Assembly (NCBI GenBank): GCA_963681505.1
Contig: OY811991.1
Location: forward strand, 372,001 to 436,000
DNA from: Eunapius fragilis
Lineage: Eukaryota; Porifera; Demospongiae; Spongillida; Spongillidae
Reading direction: 5' to 3'
Length of the DNA stretch: 64,000 bases
The number at the start of each line of letters is the position of its first letter. The stretch's first letter is position 1. The translations under genes were made by a program, and so were the position numbers. Of the stretch, positions 38,601 to 52,300 are shown one piece after another. The notes under the pieces are model-generated. The model had not been told where the DNA came from and searched no databases. It saw only the letters and a list, made by a program, of their open reading frames with translations.

Positions 38601-39022
38601 TACTTTTGAATCGCTTGGTTAACCCATACCGAAGCAGGTATGCTCGGGGTGGCAGTTAAAACAGATAGAGGAGTGGTTACTGCTATCTTCCAAGTGTGCA
38701 GTGGTTTGCTCATATTGCATGTCTCATCAACACCTCGATGCTAAGATAGTCAAAAATTTCCCATAGAAATGTATGGGTGGGAACCTACTTTTGAATCGCT
38801 TGGTAAACCCATATCAAAGCTGGTATGCTAGGGGTGGCATTTAAAACAGATAGAGGAGTGGTTACTGCTATCTTCCATGTGTGCAGTGGTTTGCTCATAT
38901 TGCATGTCTCATCAACACCTCGATGCTAAGATAGTCAAAAATTTCCCATAGAAATGTATAGGTGGGAACCTACTTTTGAATCGCTTGGTAAACCCATACC
39001 AAAGCACGTATGCTCGGGGTGG

Positions 39023-40987
39023 CATTAAAAGGAGATAGAGGAGTGGTTACTGCTATCTTCCATGTGTGCAGTGGTTTGCTAATATTGCATGTCTCATCAA
39101 CACCTCGATGCTAAGATAGTCAATATTACCCTTAGAGATGTATGGGTGGTTTCCCATAGAAATGTATGGGTGGGAACCTACTTTTGAATCGCTTGGTTAA
39201 TCCATACCAAAGCACGTATGCTCGGGGTGGCATTTATAACAGATGGAGGAGTGGTTACTGCTATCTTCCATGTGTGCAGTGGATTGCTCATATTGCATGT
39301 CTCATCAACACCTCGATGCTAAGATAGTCAATATTTCCCTTAGAGATGTATGGGTGGTTTCCCATAGGAATGTATGGGTGGGAACCTACTTTTGAATCGC
39401 TTGGTTAACCCATACGGAAGCAGGTATGCTCGGGGTGGCAGTTAAAACAGATAGAGGAGTGGTTACTGCTATCTTCCAAGTGTGCAGTGGTTTGCTCATA
39501 TTGCATGGTTCATCAACACCTCGATGCTAAGATAGTCAAAAATTTTTTATAGAAATGTATGGGTGGGAACCTACGTTTGAATCGCTTGGTAAACCCATAC
39601 CAATGCTGGTATGCTAGGGGTGGCATTTAAAACAGATAGAGGAGTGGTTACTGCTATCTTCCATGTGTGCAGTGGTTTGCTCATATTGCATGTCTCATCA
39701 ACACCTCGATGCTAAGATAGTCAAAAATTTCCCATAGAAATGTATAGGTGGGAACCTACTTTTAAATCGCTTGGTAAACCCATACCAAAGCACGTATGCT
39801 CGGGGTGGCATTTAAAACAGATAGAGGAGTGGTTACTGCTATCTTCCATGTGTGCAGTGGTTTGCTCATATTGCATGTCTCATCAACACCTCGATGCTAA
39901 GATAGTCAATATTTCCCTTAGAGATGTATGGGTGGTTTCCCATAGGAATGTATGGGTGGGAACCTACTTTTGAATCGCTTGGTAAACCCATATCAAAGCT
40001 GGTATGCTAGGGGTGGCATTTAAAACAGATAGAGGAGTGGTTACTGCTATCTTCCATGTGTGCAGTGGTTTGCTCATATTGCATGTCTCATCAACACCTC
40101 GATGCTAAGATAGTCAAAAATTTCCCATAGAAATGTATAGGTGGGAACCTACTTTTGAATCGCTTGGTAAACCCATACCAAAGCACGTATGCTCGGGGTG
40201 GCATTTAAAACAGATAGAGGAGTGGTTACTGCTATCTTCCATGTGTGCAGTGGTTTGCTCATATTGCATGTCTCATCAACACCTCGATGCTAAGATAGTC
40301 AATATTTCCCTTAGAGATGTATGGGTGGTTTCCCATAGAAATGTATGGGTGGGAACCTACTTTTGAATCGCTTGGTTAACCCATACCAAACCACGTATGC
40401 TCGGGGTGGCATTAAAAGGAGATAGAGGAGTGGTTACTGCTATCTTCCATGTGTGCAGTGGTTTGCTCATATTGCATGTCTCATCAACACCTCGATGCTA
40501 AGATAGTCAATATTTCCCTTAGAGATGTATGGGTGGTTTCCCATAGGAATGTATGGGTGGGAACCTACTTTTGAATCGCTTGGTTAACCCATTCCGAAGC
40601 AGGTATGCTCGGGGTGGCAGTTAAAACAGATAGAGGAGTGGTTACTGCTATCTTCCAAGGGTGCAGTGGTTTGCTCATATTGCATGTCTCATCAACACCT
40701 CGATGCTAAGATAGTCAAAAATTTCCCATAGAAATGTATGGGTGGGTACCTACTTTTGAATCGCTTGGTAAACCCATATCAAAGCTGGTATGCTAGGGGT
40801 GGCATTTAAAACAGATAGAGGAGTGGTTACTGCTATCTTCCATGTGTGCAGTGGTTTGCTCATATTGCATGTCTCATCAACACCTCGATGCTAAGATAGT
40901 CAAAAATTTCCCATAGAAATGTATAGGTGGGAACCTACTTTTGAATCGCTTGGTAAACCCATACCAAAGCACGTATGCTCGGGGTGG
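39023..40987 (+). repeat. Truncated cassette D2 plus segment copied from 25891
   Basis: Only the first three cassette monomers are present (39023 bL, 39231 aL, 39439 cS; 601 bp). The sequence then switches, through the ccaatgctgg tail, to 39624 aS-aL-aS-aL-bL-cS-aS matching 25891 onward. This is where one mega-unit ends and an abbreviated one begins. Confidence 0.87.
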
Positions 40988-43530
40988 CATTAAAAGGAGA
41001 TAGAGGAGTGGTTACTGCTATCTTCCATGTGTGCAGTGGTTTGCTAATATTGCATGTCTCATCAACACCTCGATGCTAAGATAGTCAATATTACCCTTAG
41101 AGATGTATGGGTGGTTTCCCATAGAAATGTATGGGTGGGAACCTACTTTTGAATCGCTTGGTTAATCCATACCAAAGCACGTATGCTCGGGGTGGCATTT
41201 ATAACAGATGGAGGAGTGGTTACTGCTATCTTCCATGTGTGCAGTGGATTGCTCATATTGCATGTCTCATCAACACCTCGATGCTAAGATAGTCAATATT
41301 TCCCTTAGAGATGTATGGGTGGTTTCCCATAGGAATGTATGGGTGGGAACCTACTTTTGAATCGCTTGGTTAACCCATACGGAAGCAGGTATGCTCGGGG
41401 TGGCAGTTAAAACAGATAGAGGAGTGGTTACTGCTATCTTCCAAGTGTGCAGTGGTTTGCTCATATTGCATGGTTCATCAACACCTCGATGCTAAGATAG
41501 TCAAAAATTTTTTATAGAAATGTATGGGTGGGAACCTACGTTTGAATCGCTTGGTAAACCCATACCAATGCTGGTATGCTAGGGGTGGCATTTAAAACAG
41601 ATAGAGGAGTGGTTACTGCTATCTTCCATGTGTGCAGTGGTTTGCTAATATTGCAAGTCTCATCAACACCTCGATGCTAAGATAGTCAATATTTCCCTTA
41701 GAGATGTATGGTTGGTTTCCCATAGGAATGTATGGGTGGGAACCTACTTTTGAATCGCTTGGTAAACCCATACGGAAGCAGGTATGCTCGGGGTGGCAGT
41801 TAAAACAGATAGAGGAGTGGTTACTGCTATCTTCCAAGTGTGCAGTGGTTTGCTCATATTGCATGTCTCATCAACACCTCGATACTAAGATAGTCAAAAA
41901 TTTCCCATAGAAATGTATGGGTGGGAACCTACTTTTGAATCGCTTGGTAAACCCATACCAAAGCTGGTATGCTAGGGGTGGCATTTAAAACAGATAGAGG
42001 AGTGGTTACTGCTATCTTCCATGTGTGCAGTGGTTTACTCATATTGCATGTCTCATCAACACCTCGATGCTAAGATAGTCAAAAATTTCCTATAGAAATG
42101 TATGGGTGGGAACCTACTTTTGAATCGCTTGGTAAACCCATACCAAAGCTGGTATGCTAGGGGTGGCATTTAAAACAGATAGAGGAGTGGTTACTGCTAT
42201 CTTCCATGTGTGCAGTGGTTTACTCATATTGCATGTCTCATCAACACCTCGATGCTAAGATAGTCAAAAATTTCCCATAGAAATGTATATGTGGGAACCT
42301 ACTTTTGAATCGCTTGGTAAACCCATACCAAAGCACGTATGCTCGGGGTGGCATTAAAAGGAGATAGAGGAGTGGTTACTGCTATCTTCCATGTGTGCAG
42401 TGGTTTGCTCATATTGCATGTCTCATCAACACCTCGATGCTAAGATAGTCAATATTTCCCTTAGAGATGTATGGGTGGTTTCCCATAGGAATGTATGGGT
42501 GGGAACCTACTTTTGAATCGCTTGGTAAACCCATATCAAAGCTGGTATGCTAGGGGTGGCATTTAAAACAGATAGAGGAGTGGTTACTGCTATCTTCCAT
42601 GTGTGCAGTGGTTTGCTCATATTGCATGTCTCATCAACACCTCGATGCTAAGATAGTCAAAAATTTCCCATAGAAATGTATAGGTGGGAACCTACTTTTG
42701 AATCGCTTGGTAAACCCATACCAAAGCACGTATGCTCGGGGTGGCATTTAAAACAGATAGAGGAGTGGTTACTGCTATCTTCCATGTGTGCAGTGGTTTG
42801 CTCATATTGCATGTCTCATCAACACCTCGATGCTAAGATAGTCAATATTTCCCTTAGAGATGTATGGGTGGTTTCCCATAGAAATGTATGGGTGGGAACC
42901 TACTTTTGAATCGCTTGGTTAACCCATACCAAACCACGTATGCTCGGGGTGGCATTAAAAGGAGATAGAGGAGTGGTTACTGCTATCTTCCATGTGTGCA
43001 GTGGTTTGCTCATATTGCATGTCTCATCAACACCTCGATGCTAAGATAGTCAATATTTCCCTTAGAGATGTATGGGTGGTTTCCCATAGGAATGTATGGG
43101 TGGGAACCTACTTTTGAATCGCTTGGTTAACCCATTCCGAAGCAGGTATGCTCGGGGTGGCAGTTAAAACAGATAGAGGAGTGGTTACTGCTATCTTCCA
43201 AGGGTGCAGTGGTTTGCTCATATTGCATGTCTCATCAACACCTCGATGCTAAGATAGTCAAAAATTTCCCATAGAAATGTATGGGTGGGTACCTACTTTT
43301 GAATCGCTTGGTAAACCCATATCAAAGCTGGTATGCTAGGGGTGGCATTTAAAACAGATAGAGGAGTGGTTACTGCTATCTTCCATGTGTGCAGTGGTTT
43401 GCTCATATTGCATGTCTCATCAACACCTCGATGCTAAGATAGTCAAAAATTTCCCATAGAAATGTATAGGTGGGAACCTACTTTTGAATCGCTTGGTAAA
43501 CCCATACCAAAGCACGTATGCTCGGGGTGG
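40988..43530 (+). repeat. Cassette D3 and short unit, 2543 bp
   Basis: Cassette D3 occupies 40988-41981, then 41982 aS, 42167 aS, 42352 bL, 42560 aS, 42745 aL, 42953 bL, 43161 cS, 43346 aS. Segment 42560-45102 repeats 40017-42559 at offset 2543, including the private aagggtgc tag (40618 and 43161 monomers) and atggttggt (about 41708 and 44251). Monomer 42352 is the crossover hybrid, with a bL front and the tail of 39809. Confidence 0.87.
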
Positions 43531-46500
43531 CATTAAAAGGAGATAGAGGAGTGGTTACTGCTATCTTCCATGTGTGCAGTGGTTTGCTAATATTGCATGT
43601 CTCATCAACACCTCGATGCTAAGATAGTCAATATTACCCTTAGAGATGTATGGGTGGTTTCCCATAGAAATGTATGGGTGGGAACCTACTTTTGAATCGC
43701 TTGGTTAATCCATACCAAAGCACGTATGCTCGGGGTGGCATTTATAACAGATGGAGGAGTGGTTACTGCTATCTTCCATGTGTGCAGTGGATTGCTCATA
43801 TTGCATGTCTCATCAACACCTCGATGCTAAGATAGTCAATATTTCCCTTAGAGATGTATGGGTGGTTTCCCATAGGAATGTATGGGTGGGAACCTACTTT
43901 TGAATCGCTTGGTTAACCCATACGGAAGCAGGTATGCTCGGGGTGGCAGTTAAAACAGATAGAGGAGTGGTTACTGCTATCTTCCAAGTGTGCAGTGGTT
44001 TGCTCATATTGCATGGTTCATCAACACCTCGATGCTAAGATAGTCAAAAATTTTTTATAGAAATGTATGGGTGGGAACCTACGTTTGAATCGCTTGGTAA
44101 ACCCATACCAATGCTGGTATGCTAGGGGTGGCATTTAAAACAGATAGAGGAGTGGTTACTGCTATCTTCCATGTGTGCAGTGGTTTGCTAATATTGCAAG
44201 TCTCATCAACACCTCGATGCTAAGATAGTCAATATTTCCCTTAGAGATGTATGGTTGGTTTCCCATAGGAATGTATGGGTGGGAACCTACTTTTGAATCG
44301 CTTGGTAAACCCATACGGAAGCAGGTATGCTCGGGGTGGCAGTTAAAACAGATAGAGGAGTGGTTACTGCTATCTTCCAAGTGTGCAGTGGTTTGCTCAT
44401 ATTGCATGTCTCATCAACACCTCGATACTAAGATAGTCAAAAATTTCCCATAGAAATGTATGGGTGGGAACCTACTTTTGAATCGCTTGGTAAACCCATA
44501 CCAAAGCTGGTATGCTAGGGGTGGCATTTAAAACAGATAGAGGAGTGGTTACTGCTATCTTCCATGTGTGCAGTGGTTTACTCATATTGCATGTCTCATC
44601 AACACCTCGATGCTAAGATAGTCAAAAATTTCCTATAGAAATGTATGGGTGGGAACCTACTTTTGAATCGCTTGGTAAACCCATACCAAAGCTGGTATGC
44701 TAGGGGTGGCATTTAAAACAGATAGAGGAGTGGTTACTGCTATCTTCCATGTGTGCAGTGGTTTACTCATATTGCATGTCTCATCAACACCTCGATGCTA
44801 AGATAGTCAAAAATTTCCCATAGAAATGTATATGTGGGAACCTACTTTTGAATCGCTTGGTAAACCCATACCAAAGCACGTATGCTCGGGGTGGCATTAA
44901 AAGGAGATAGAGGAGTGGTTACTGCTATCTTCCATGTGTGCAGTGGTTTGCTCATATTGCATGTCTTATCAACACCTCGATGCTAAGATAGTCAATATTT
45001 CCCTTAGAGATGTATGGGTGGTTTCCCATAGGAATGTATGGGTGGGAACCTACTTTTGAATCGCTTGGTTAACCCATACCGAAGCAGGTATGCTCGGGGT
45101 GGCAGTTAAAACAGATAGAGGAGTGGTTACTGCTATCTTCCATGTGTGCAGTGGTTTACTCATATTGCATGTCTCATCAACACCTCGATGCTAAGATAGT
45201 CAAAAATTTCCTATAGAAATGTATGGGTGGGAACCTACTTTTGAATCGCTTGGTAAACCCATACCAAAGCTGGTATGCTAGGGGTGGCATTTAAAACAGA
45301 TAGAGGAGTGGTTACTGCTATCTTCCATGTGTGCAGTGGTTTACTCATATTGCATGTCTCATCAACACCTCGATGCTAAGATAGTCAAAAATTTCCCATA
45401 GAAATGTATAGGTGGGAACCTACTTTTGAATCGCTTGGTAAACCCATACCAAAGCACGTATGCTCGGGGTGGCATTAAAAGGAGATAGAGGAGTGGTTAC
45501 TGCTATCTTCCATGTGTGCAGTGGTTTGCTAATATTGCATGTCTCATCAACACCTCGATGCTAAGATAGTCAATATTTCCCTTAGAGATGTATGGGTGGT
45601 TTCCCATAGAAATGTATGGGTGGGAACCTACTTTTGAATCGCTTGGTTAACCCATACCAAAGCACGTATGCTCAGGGTGGCATTTAAAACAGATGGAGGA
45701 GTGGTTACTGCTATCCTCCATGTGTGCAGTGGTTTGCTCATATTGCATGTCTCATCAACACCTCGATGCTAAGATAGTCAATATTTCCCTTAGAGATGTA
45801 TGGGTGGTTTCCCATAGGAATGTATGGGTGGGAACCTACTTTTGAATCGCTTGGTTAACCCATACCGAAGCAGGTATGCTCGGGGTGGCAGTTAAAACAG
45901 ATTGAGGAGTGGTTACTGCTATCTTCCAAGTGTGCAGTGGTTTGCTCATATTGCATGTCTCATCAACACCTCGATGCTAAGATAGTCAAAAATTTCCCAT
46001 AGAAATGTATGGGTGGGAACCTACTTTTGAATCGCTTGGTAAACCCATACCAAAGCTGGTATGCTAGGGGTGGCATTTAAAACAGATAGAGGAGTGGTTA
46101 CTGCTATCTTCCATGTGTGCAGTGGTTTACTCATATTGCATGTCTCATCAACACCTCGATGCTAAGATAGTCAAAAATTTCCCATAGAAATGTATAGGTG
46201 GGAACCTACTTTTGAATCGCTTGGTAAACCCATACCAAAGCACGTATGCTCGGGGTGGCATTAAAAGGAGATAGAGGAGTGGTTACTGCTATCTTCCATG
46301 TGTGCAGTGGTTTGCTCATATTGCATGTCTCATCAACACCTCGATGCTAAGATAGTCAATATTTCCCTTAGAGATGTATGGGTGGTTTCCCATAGGAATG
46401 TATGGGTGGGAACCTACTTTTGAATCGCTTGGTTAACCCATACCGAAGCAGGTATGCTCGGGGTGGCAGTTAAAACAGATAGAGGAGTGGTTACTGCTAT

Positions 46501-49356
46501 CTTCCAAGTGTGCAGTGGTTTGCTCATATTGCATGTCTCATCAACACCTCGATGCTAAGATAGTCAAAAATTTCCCATAGAAATGTATGGGTGGGAACCT
46601 ACTTTTGAATCGCTTGGTAAACCCATATCAAAGCTGGTATGCTAGGGGTGGCATTTAAAACAGATAGAGGAGTGGTTACTGCTATCTTCCATGTGTGCAG
46701 TGGTTTACTCATATTGCATGTCTCATCAACACCTCGATGCTAAGATAGTCAAAAATTTCCCATAGAAATGTATAGGTGGGAACCTACTTTTGAATCGCTT
46801 GGTAAACCCATACCAAAGCACGTATGCTCGGGGTGGCATTAAAAGGAGATAGAGGAGTGGTTACTGCTATCTTCCATGTGTGCAGTGGTTTGCTCATATT
46901 GCATGTCTCATCAACACCTCGATGCTAAGATAGTCAATATTTCCCTTAGAGATGTATGGGTGGTTTCCCGTAGGAATGTATGGGTGGGAACCTACTTTTG
47001 AATCGCTTGGTTAACCCATACCGAAGCAGGTATGCTCGGGGTGGCAGTTAAAACAGATAGAGGAGTGGTTACTGCTATCTTCCATGTGTGCAGTGGTTTA
47101 CTCATATTGCATGTCTCATCAACACCTCGATGCTAAGATAGTCAAAAATTTCCCATAGAAATGTATAGGTGGGAACCTACTTTTGAATCGCTTGGTAAAC
47201 CCATACCAAAGCACGTATGCTCGGGGTGGCATTTAAAACAGATAGAGGAGTGGTTACTGCTATCTTCCATGTGTGCAGTGGTTTGCTCATATTGCATGTC
47301 TCATCAACACCTCGATGCTAAGATAGTCAATATTTCCCATAGAGATGTATGGGTGGTTTCCCATAGGAATGTATGGGTGGGAACCTACTTTTGAATCGCT
47401 TGATTAACCCATACGGAAGCAGGTATGCTCGGGGTGGCAGTTAAAACAGATAGAGGAGTGGTTACTGCTATCTTCCAAGTGTGCAGTGGTTTGCTCATAT
47501 TGCATGTCTCATCAACACCTCGATGCTAAGATAGTCAAAAATTTCCCATAGAAATGTATGGGTGGGAACCTACTTTTGAATCGCTTGGTAAACCCATACC
47601 AAAGCTGGTATGCTAGGGGTGGCATTTAAAACAGATAGAGGAGTGGTTACTGCTATCTTCCATGTGTGCAGTGGTTTACTCATATTGCATGTCTCATCAA
47701 CACCCCGATGCTAAGATAGTCAAAAATTTCCCATAGAAATGTATGGGTGGGAACCTACTTTTGAATCGCTTGGTAAACCCATATCAAAGCTGGTATGCTA
47801 GGGGTGGCATTTAAAACAGATAGAGGAGTGGTTACTGCTATCTTCCATGTGTGCAGTGGTTTACTCATATTGCATGTCTCATCAACACCTCGATGCTAAG
47901 ATAGTCAAAAATTTCCCATAGAAATGTATAGGTGGGAACCTACTTTTGAATCGCTTGGTAAACCCATACCAAAGCACGTATGCTCGGGGTGGCATTAAAA
48001 GGAGATAGAGGAGTGGTTACTGCTATCTTCCATGTGTGCAGTGGTTTGCTCATAATGCATGTCTCATCAACACCTCGATGCTAAGATAGTCAATATTTCC
48101 CTTAGAGATGTATGGGTGGTTTCCCATAGGAATGTATGGGTGGGAACCTACTTTTGAATCGCTTGGTTAACCCATACCGAAGCAGGTATGCTCGGGGTGG
48201 CAGTTAAAACAGATAGAGGAGTGGTTACTGCTATCTTCCATGTGTGCAGTGGTTTACTCATATTGCATGTCTCATCAACACCTCGATGCTAAGATAGTCA
48301 AAAATTTCCCATAGAAATGTATAGGTGGGAACCTACTTTTGAATCGCTTGGTAAACCCATACCAAAGCACGTATGCTCGGGGTGGCATTTAAAACAGATA
48401 GAGGAGTGGTTACTGCTATCTTCCATGTGTGCAGTGGTTTGCTCATATTGCATGTCTCATCAACACCTCGATGCTAAGATAGTCAATATTTCCCTTAGAG
48501 ATGTATGGGTGGTTTCCCAAAGGAATGTATGGGTGGGAACCTACTTTTGAATCGCTTGGTTAACCCATACCGAAGCAGGTATGCTCGGGGTGGCAGTTAA
48601 AACAGATAGAGGAGTGGTTACTGCTATCTTCCATGTGTGCAGTGGTTTACTCATATTGCATGTCTCATCAACACCTCGATGCTAAGATAGTCAAAAATTT
48701 CCTATAGAAATGTATGGGTGGGAACCTACTTTTGAATCGCTTGGTAAACCCATACCAAAGTTGGTATGCTAGGGGTGGCATTTAAAACAGATAGAGGAGT
48801 GGTTACTGCTATCTTCCATGTGTGCAGTGGTTTGCTCATATTGCATGTCTCATCAACACCTCGATGCTAAGATAGTCAATATTTCCCTTAGAGATGTATG
48901 GGTGGTTTCCCATAGGAATGTATGGGTGGGAACCTACTTTTGAATCGCTTGGTTAACCCATACCGAAGCAGGTATGCTCGGGGTGGCAGTTAAAACAGAT
49001 AGAGGAGTGGTTACTGCTATCTTCCATGTGTGCAGTGGTTTACTCATATTGCATGTCTCATCAACACCTCGATGCTAAGATAGTCAAAAATTTCCTATAG
49101 AAATTTATGGGTGGGAACCTACTTTTGAATCGCTTGGTAAACCCATACCAAAGCTGGTATGCTAGGGGTGGCATTTAAAACAGATAGAGGAGTGGTTACT
49201 GCTATCTTCCATGTGTGCAGTGGTTTACTCATATTGCATGTCTCATCAACACCTCGATGCTAAGATAGTCAAAAATTTCCCATAGAAATGTATAGGTGGG
49301 AACCTACTTTTGAATCGCTTGGTAAACCCATACCAAAGCACGTATGCTCGGGGTGG

Positions 49357-52300
49357 CATTAAAAGGAGATAGAGGAGTGGTTACTGCTATCTTCCATGTG
49401 TGCAGTGGTTTGCTCATATTGCATGTCTCATCAACACCTCGATGCTAAGATAGTCAATATTTCCCTTAGAGATGTATGGGTGGTTTCCCATAGGAATGTA
49501 TGGGTGGGAACCTACTTTTGAATCGCTTGGTTAACCCATACCGAAGCAGGTATGCTCGGGGTGGCAGTTAAAACAGATAGAGGAGTGGTTACTGCTATCT
49601 TCCATGTGTGCAGTGGTTTACTCATATTGCATGTCTCATCAACACCTCGATGCTAAGATAGTCAAAAATTTCCTATAGAAATGTATGGGTGGGAACCTAC
49701 TTTTGAATCGCTTGGTAAACCCATACCAAAGCTGGTATGCTAGGGGTGGCATTTAAAACAGATAGAGGAGTGGTTACTGCTATCTTCCATGTGTGCAGTG
49801 GTTTACTCATATTGCATGTCTCATCAACACCTCGATGCTAAGATAGTCAAAAATTTCCCATAGAAATGTATAGGTGGGAACCTACTTTTGAATCGCTTGG
49901 TAAACCCATACCAAAGCTGGTATGCTAGGGGTGGCATTTAAAACAGATAGAGGAGTGGTTACTGCTATCTTCCATGTGTGCAGTGGTTTACTCATATTGC
50001 ATGTCTCATCAACACCTCGATGCTAAGATAGTCAAAAATTTCCCATAGAAATGTATAGGTGGGAACCTACTTTTGAATCGCTTGGTAAACCCATACCAAA
50101 GCACGTATGCTCGGGGTGGCATTAAAAGGAGATAGAGGAGTGGTTACTGCTATCTTCCATGTGTGCAGTGGTTTGCTCATATTGCATGTCTCATCAACAC
50201 CTCGATGCTAAGATAGTCAATATTTCCCTTAGAGATGTATGGGTGGTTTCCCATTGGAATGTATGGGTGGGAACCTACTTTTGAATCGCTTGGTTAACCC
50301 ATACCGAAGCAGGTATGCTCGGGGTGGCAGTTAAAACAGATAGAGGAGTGGTTACTGCTATCTTCCAAGTGTGCAGTGGTTTGCTCATATTGCATGTCTC
50401 ATCAACACCTCGATGCTAAGATAGTCAAAAATTTCCCATAGAAATGTATGGGTGGGAACCTCCTTTTGAATCGCTTGGTAAACCCATATCAAAGCTGGTA
50501 TGCTAGGGGTGGCATTTAAAACAGATAGAGGAGTGGTTACTGCTATCTTCCATGTGTGCAGTGGTTTACTCATATTGCATGTCTCATCAACACCTCGATG
50601 CTAAGATAGTCAAAAATTTCCCATAGAAATGTATAGGTGGGAACCTACTTTTGAATCGCTTGGTAAACCCATACCAAAGCACGTATGCTCGGGGTGGCAT
50701 TAAAAGGAGATAGAGGAGTGGTTACTGCTATCTTCCATGTGTGCAGTGGTTTGCTCATATTGCATGTCTCATCAACACCTCGATGCTAAGATAGTCAATA
50801 TTTCCCTTAGAGATGTATGGGTGGTTTCCCATAGGAATGTATGGGTGGGAACCTACTTTTGAATCGCTTGGTTAACCCATACCGAAGCAGGTATGCTCGG
50901 GGTGGCAGTTAAAACAGATAGAGGAGTGGTTACTGCTATCTTCCATGTGTGCAGTGGTTTACTCATATTGCATGTCTCATCAACACCTCGATGCTAAGAT
51001 AGTCAAAAATTTCCTATAGAAATGTATGGGTGGGAACCTACTTTTGAATCGCTTGGTAAACCCATACCAAAGCTGGTATGCTAGGGGTGGCATTTAAAAC
51101 AGATAGAGGAGTGGTTACTGCTATCTTCCATGTGTGCAGTGGTTTACTCATATTGCATGTCTCATCAACACCTCGATGCTAAGATAGTCAAAAATTTCCC
51201 ATAGAAATGTATAGGTGGGAACCTACTTTTGAATCGCTTGGTAAACCCATACCAAAGCACGTATGCTCGGGGTGGCATTAAAAGGAGATAGAGGAGTGGT
51301 TACTGCTATCTTCCATGTGTGCAGTGGTTTGCTCATATTGCATGTCTCATCAACACCTCGATGCTAAGATAGTCAATATTTCCCTTAGAGATGTATGGGT
51401 GGTTTCCCATAGGAATGTATGGGTGGGAACCTACTTTTGAATCGCTTGGTTAACCCATACCGAAGCAGGTATGCTCGGGGTGGCAGTTAAAACAGATAGA
51501 GGAGTGGTTACTGCTATCTTCCATGTGTGCAGTGGTTTACTCATATTGCATGTCTCATCAACACCTCGATGCTAAGATAGTCAAAAATTTCCTATAGAAA
51601 TGTATGGGTGGGAACCTACTTTTGAATCGCTTGGTAAACCCATACAAAAGCTGGTATGCTAGGGGTGGCATTTAAAACAGATAGAGGAGTGGTTACTGCT
51701 ATCTTCCATGTGTGCAGTGGTGTACTCATATTGCATGTCTCATCAACACCTCGATGCTAAGATAGTCAAAAATTTCCCATAGAAATGTATAGGTGGGAAC
51801 CTACTTTTGAATCGCTTGGTAAACCCATACCAAAGCACGTATGCTCGGGGTGGCATTAAAAGGAGATAGAGGAGTGGTTACTGCTATCTTCCATGTGTGC
51901 AGTGGTTTGCTCATATTGCATGTCTCATCAACACCTCGATGCTAAGATAGTCAATATTTCCCTTAGAGATGTATGGGTGGTTTCCCATAGGAATGTATGG
52001 GTGGGAACCTACTTTTGAATCGCTTGGTTAACCCATACCGAAGCAGGTATGCTCGGGGTGGCAGTTAAAACAGATAGAGGAGTGGTTACTGCTATCTTCC
52101 ATGTGTGCAGTGGTTTACTCATATTGCATGTCTCATCAACACCTCGATGCTAAGATAGTCAAAAATTTCCTATAGAAATTTATGGGTGGGAACCTACTTT
52201 TGAATCGCTTGGTAAACCCATACCAAAGCTGGTATGCTAGGGGTGGCATTTAAAACAGATAGAGGAGTGGTTACTGCTATCTTCCATGTGTGCAGTGGTT

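Larger units (their letters stand above)
27047..39022 (+). repeat. Mega-unit U1 (11,976 bp), cassette to cassette
   Basis: After cassette D1 the order is 28041 aS, 28226 aS; 28411 bL-cS-aS; 28989 bL-aL-cS-aS; 29775 bL-cS-aL-cS-aS-aS; 30931 bL-cS-aL-cS-aL-cS-aS; then regular trimers from 32295. Single-base tags shared with 43531-57425 include 29908 g, 30643 c, 30993 a, 31458 a and 34660 g, all at offset 17062. The tag 38069 c is shared at offset 18403. The offset grows because the second copy has gained trimers. Confidence 0.9.
32295..39022 (+). repeat. Trimer HOR run in U1 (578-bp unit)
   Basis: The unit is bL-cS-aS (208 + 185 + 185 = 578). The bL starts are 32295, 33058, 33636, 34214, 34792, 35370, 35948, 36526, 37289, 37867 and 38445. 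The intervals 32295-33058 and 36526-37289 are 763 bp because an extra aS is present. A hexamer rhythm of 1156 bp is superimposed: cS copies with gaaatttatggg (35000, 36156) alternate with cS copies reading caataatttcc (35578, 36734). Confidence 0.92.
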
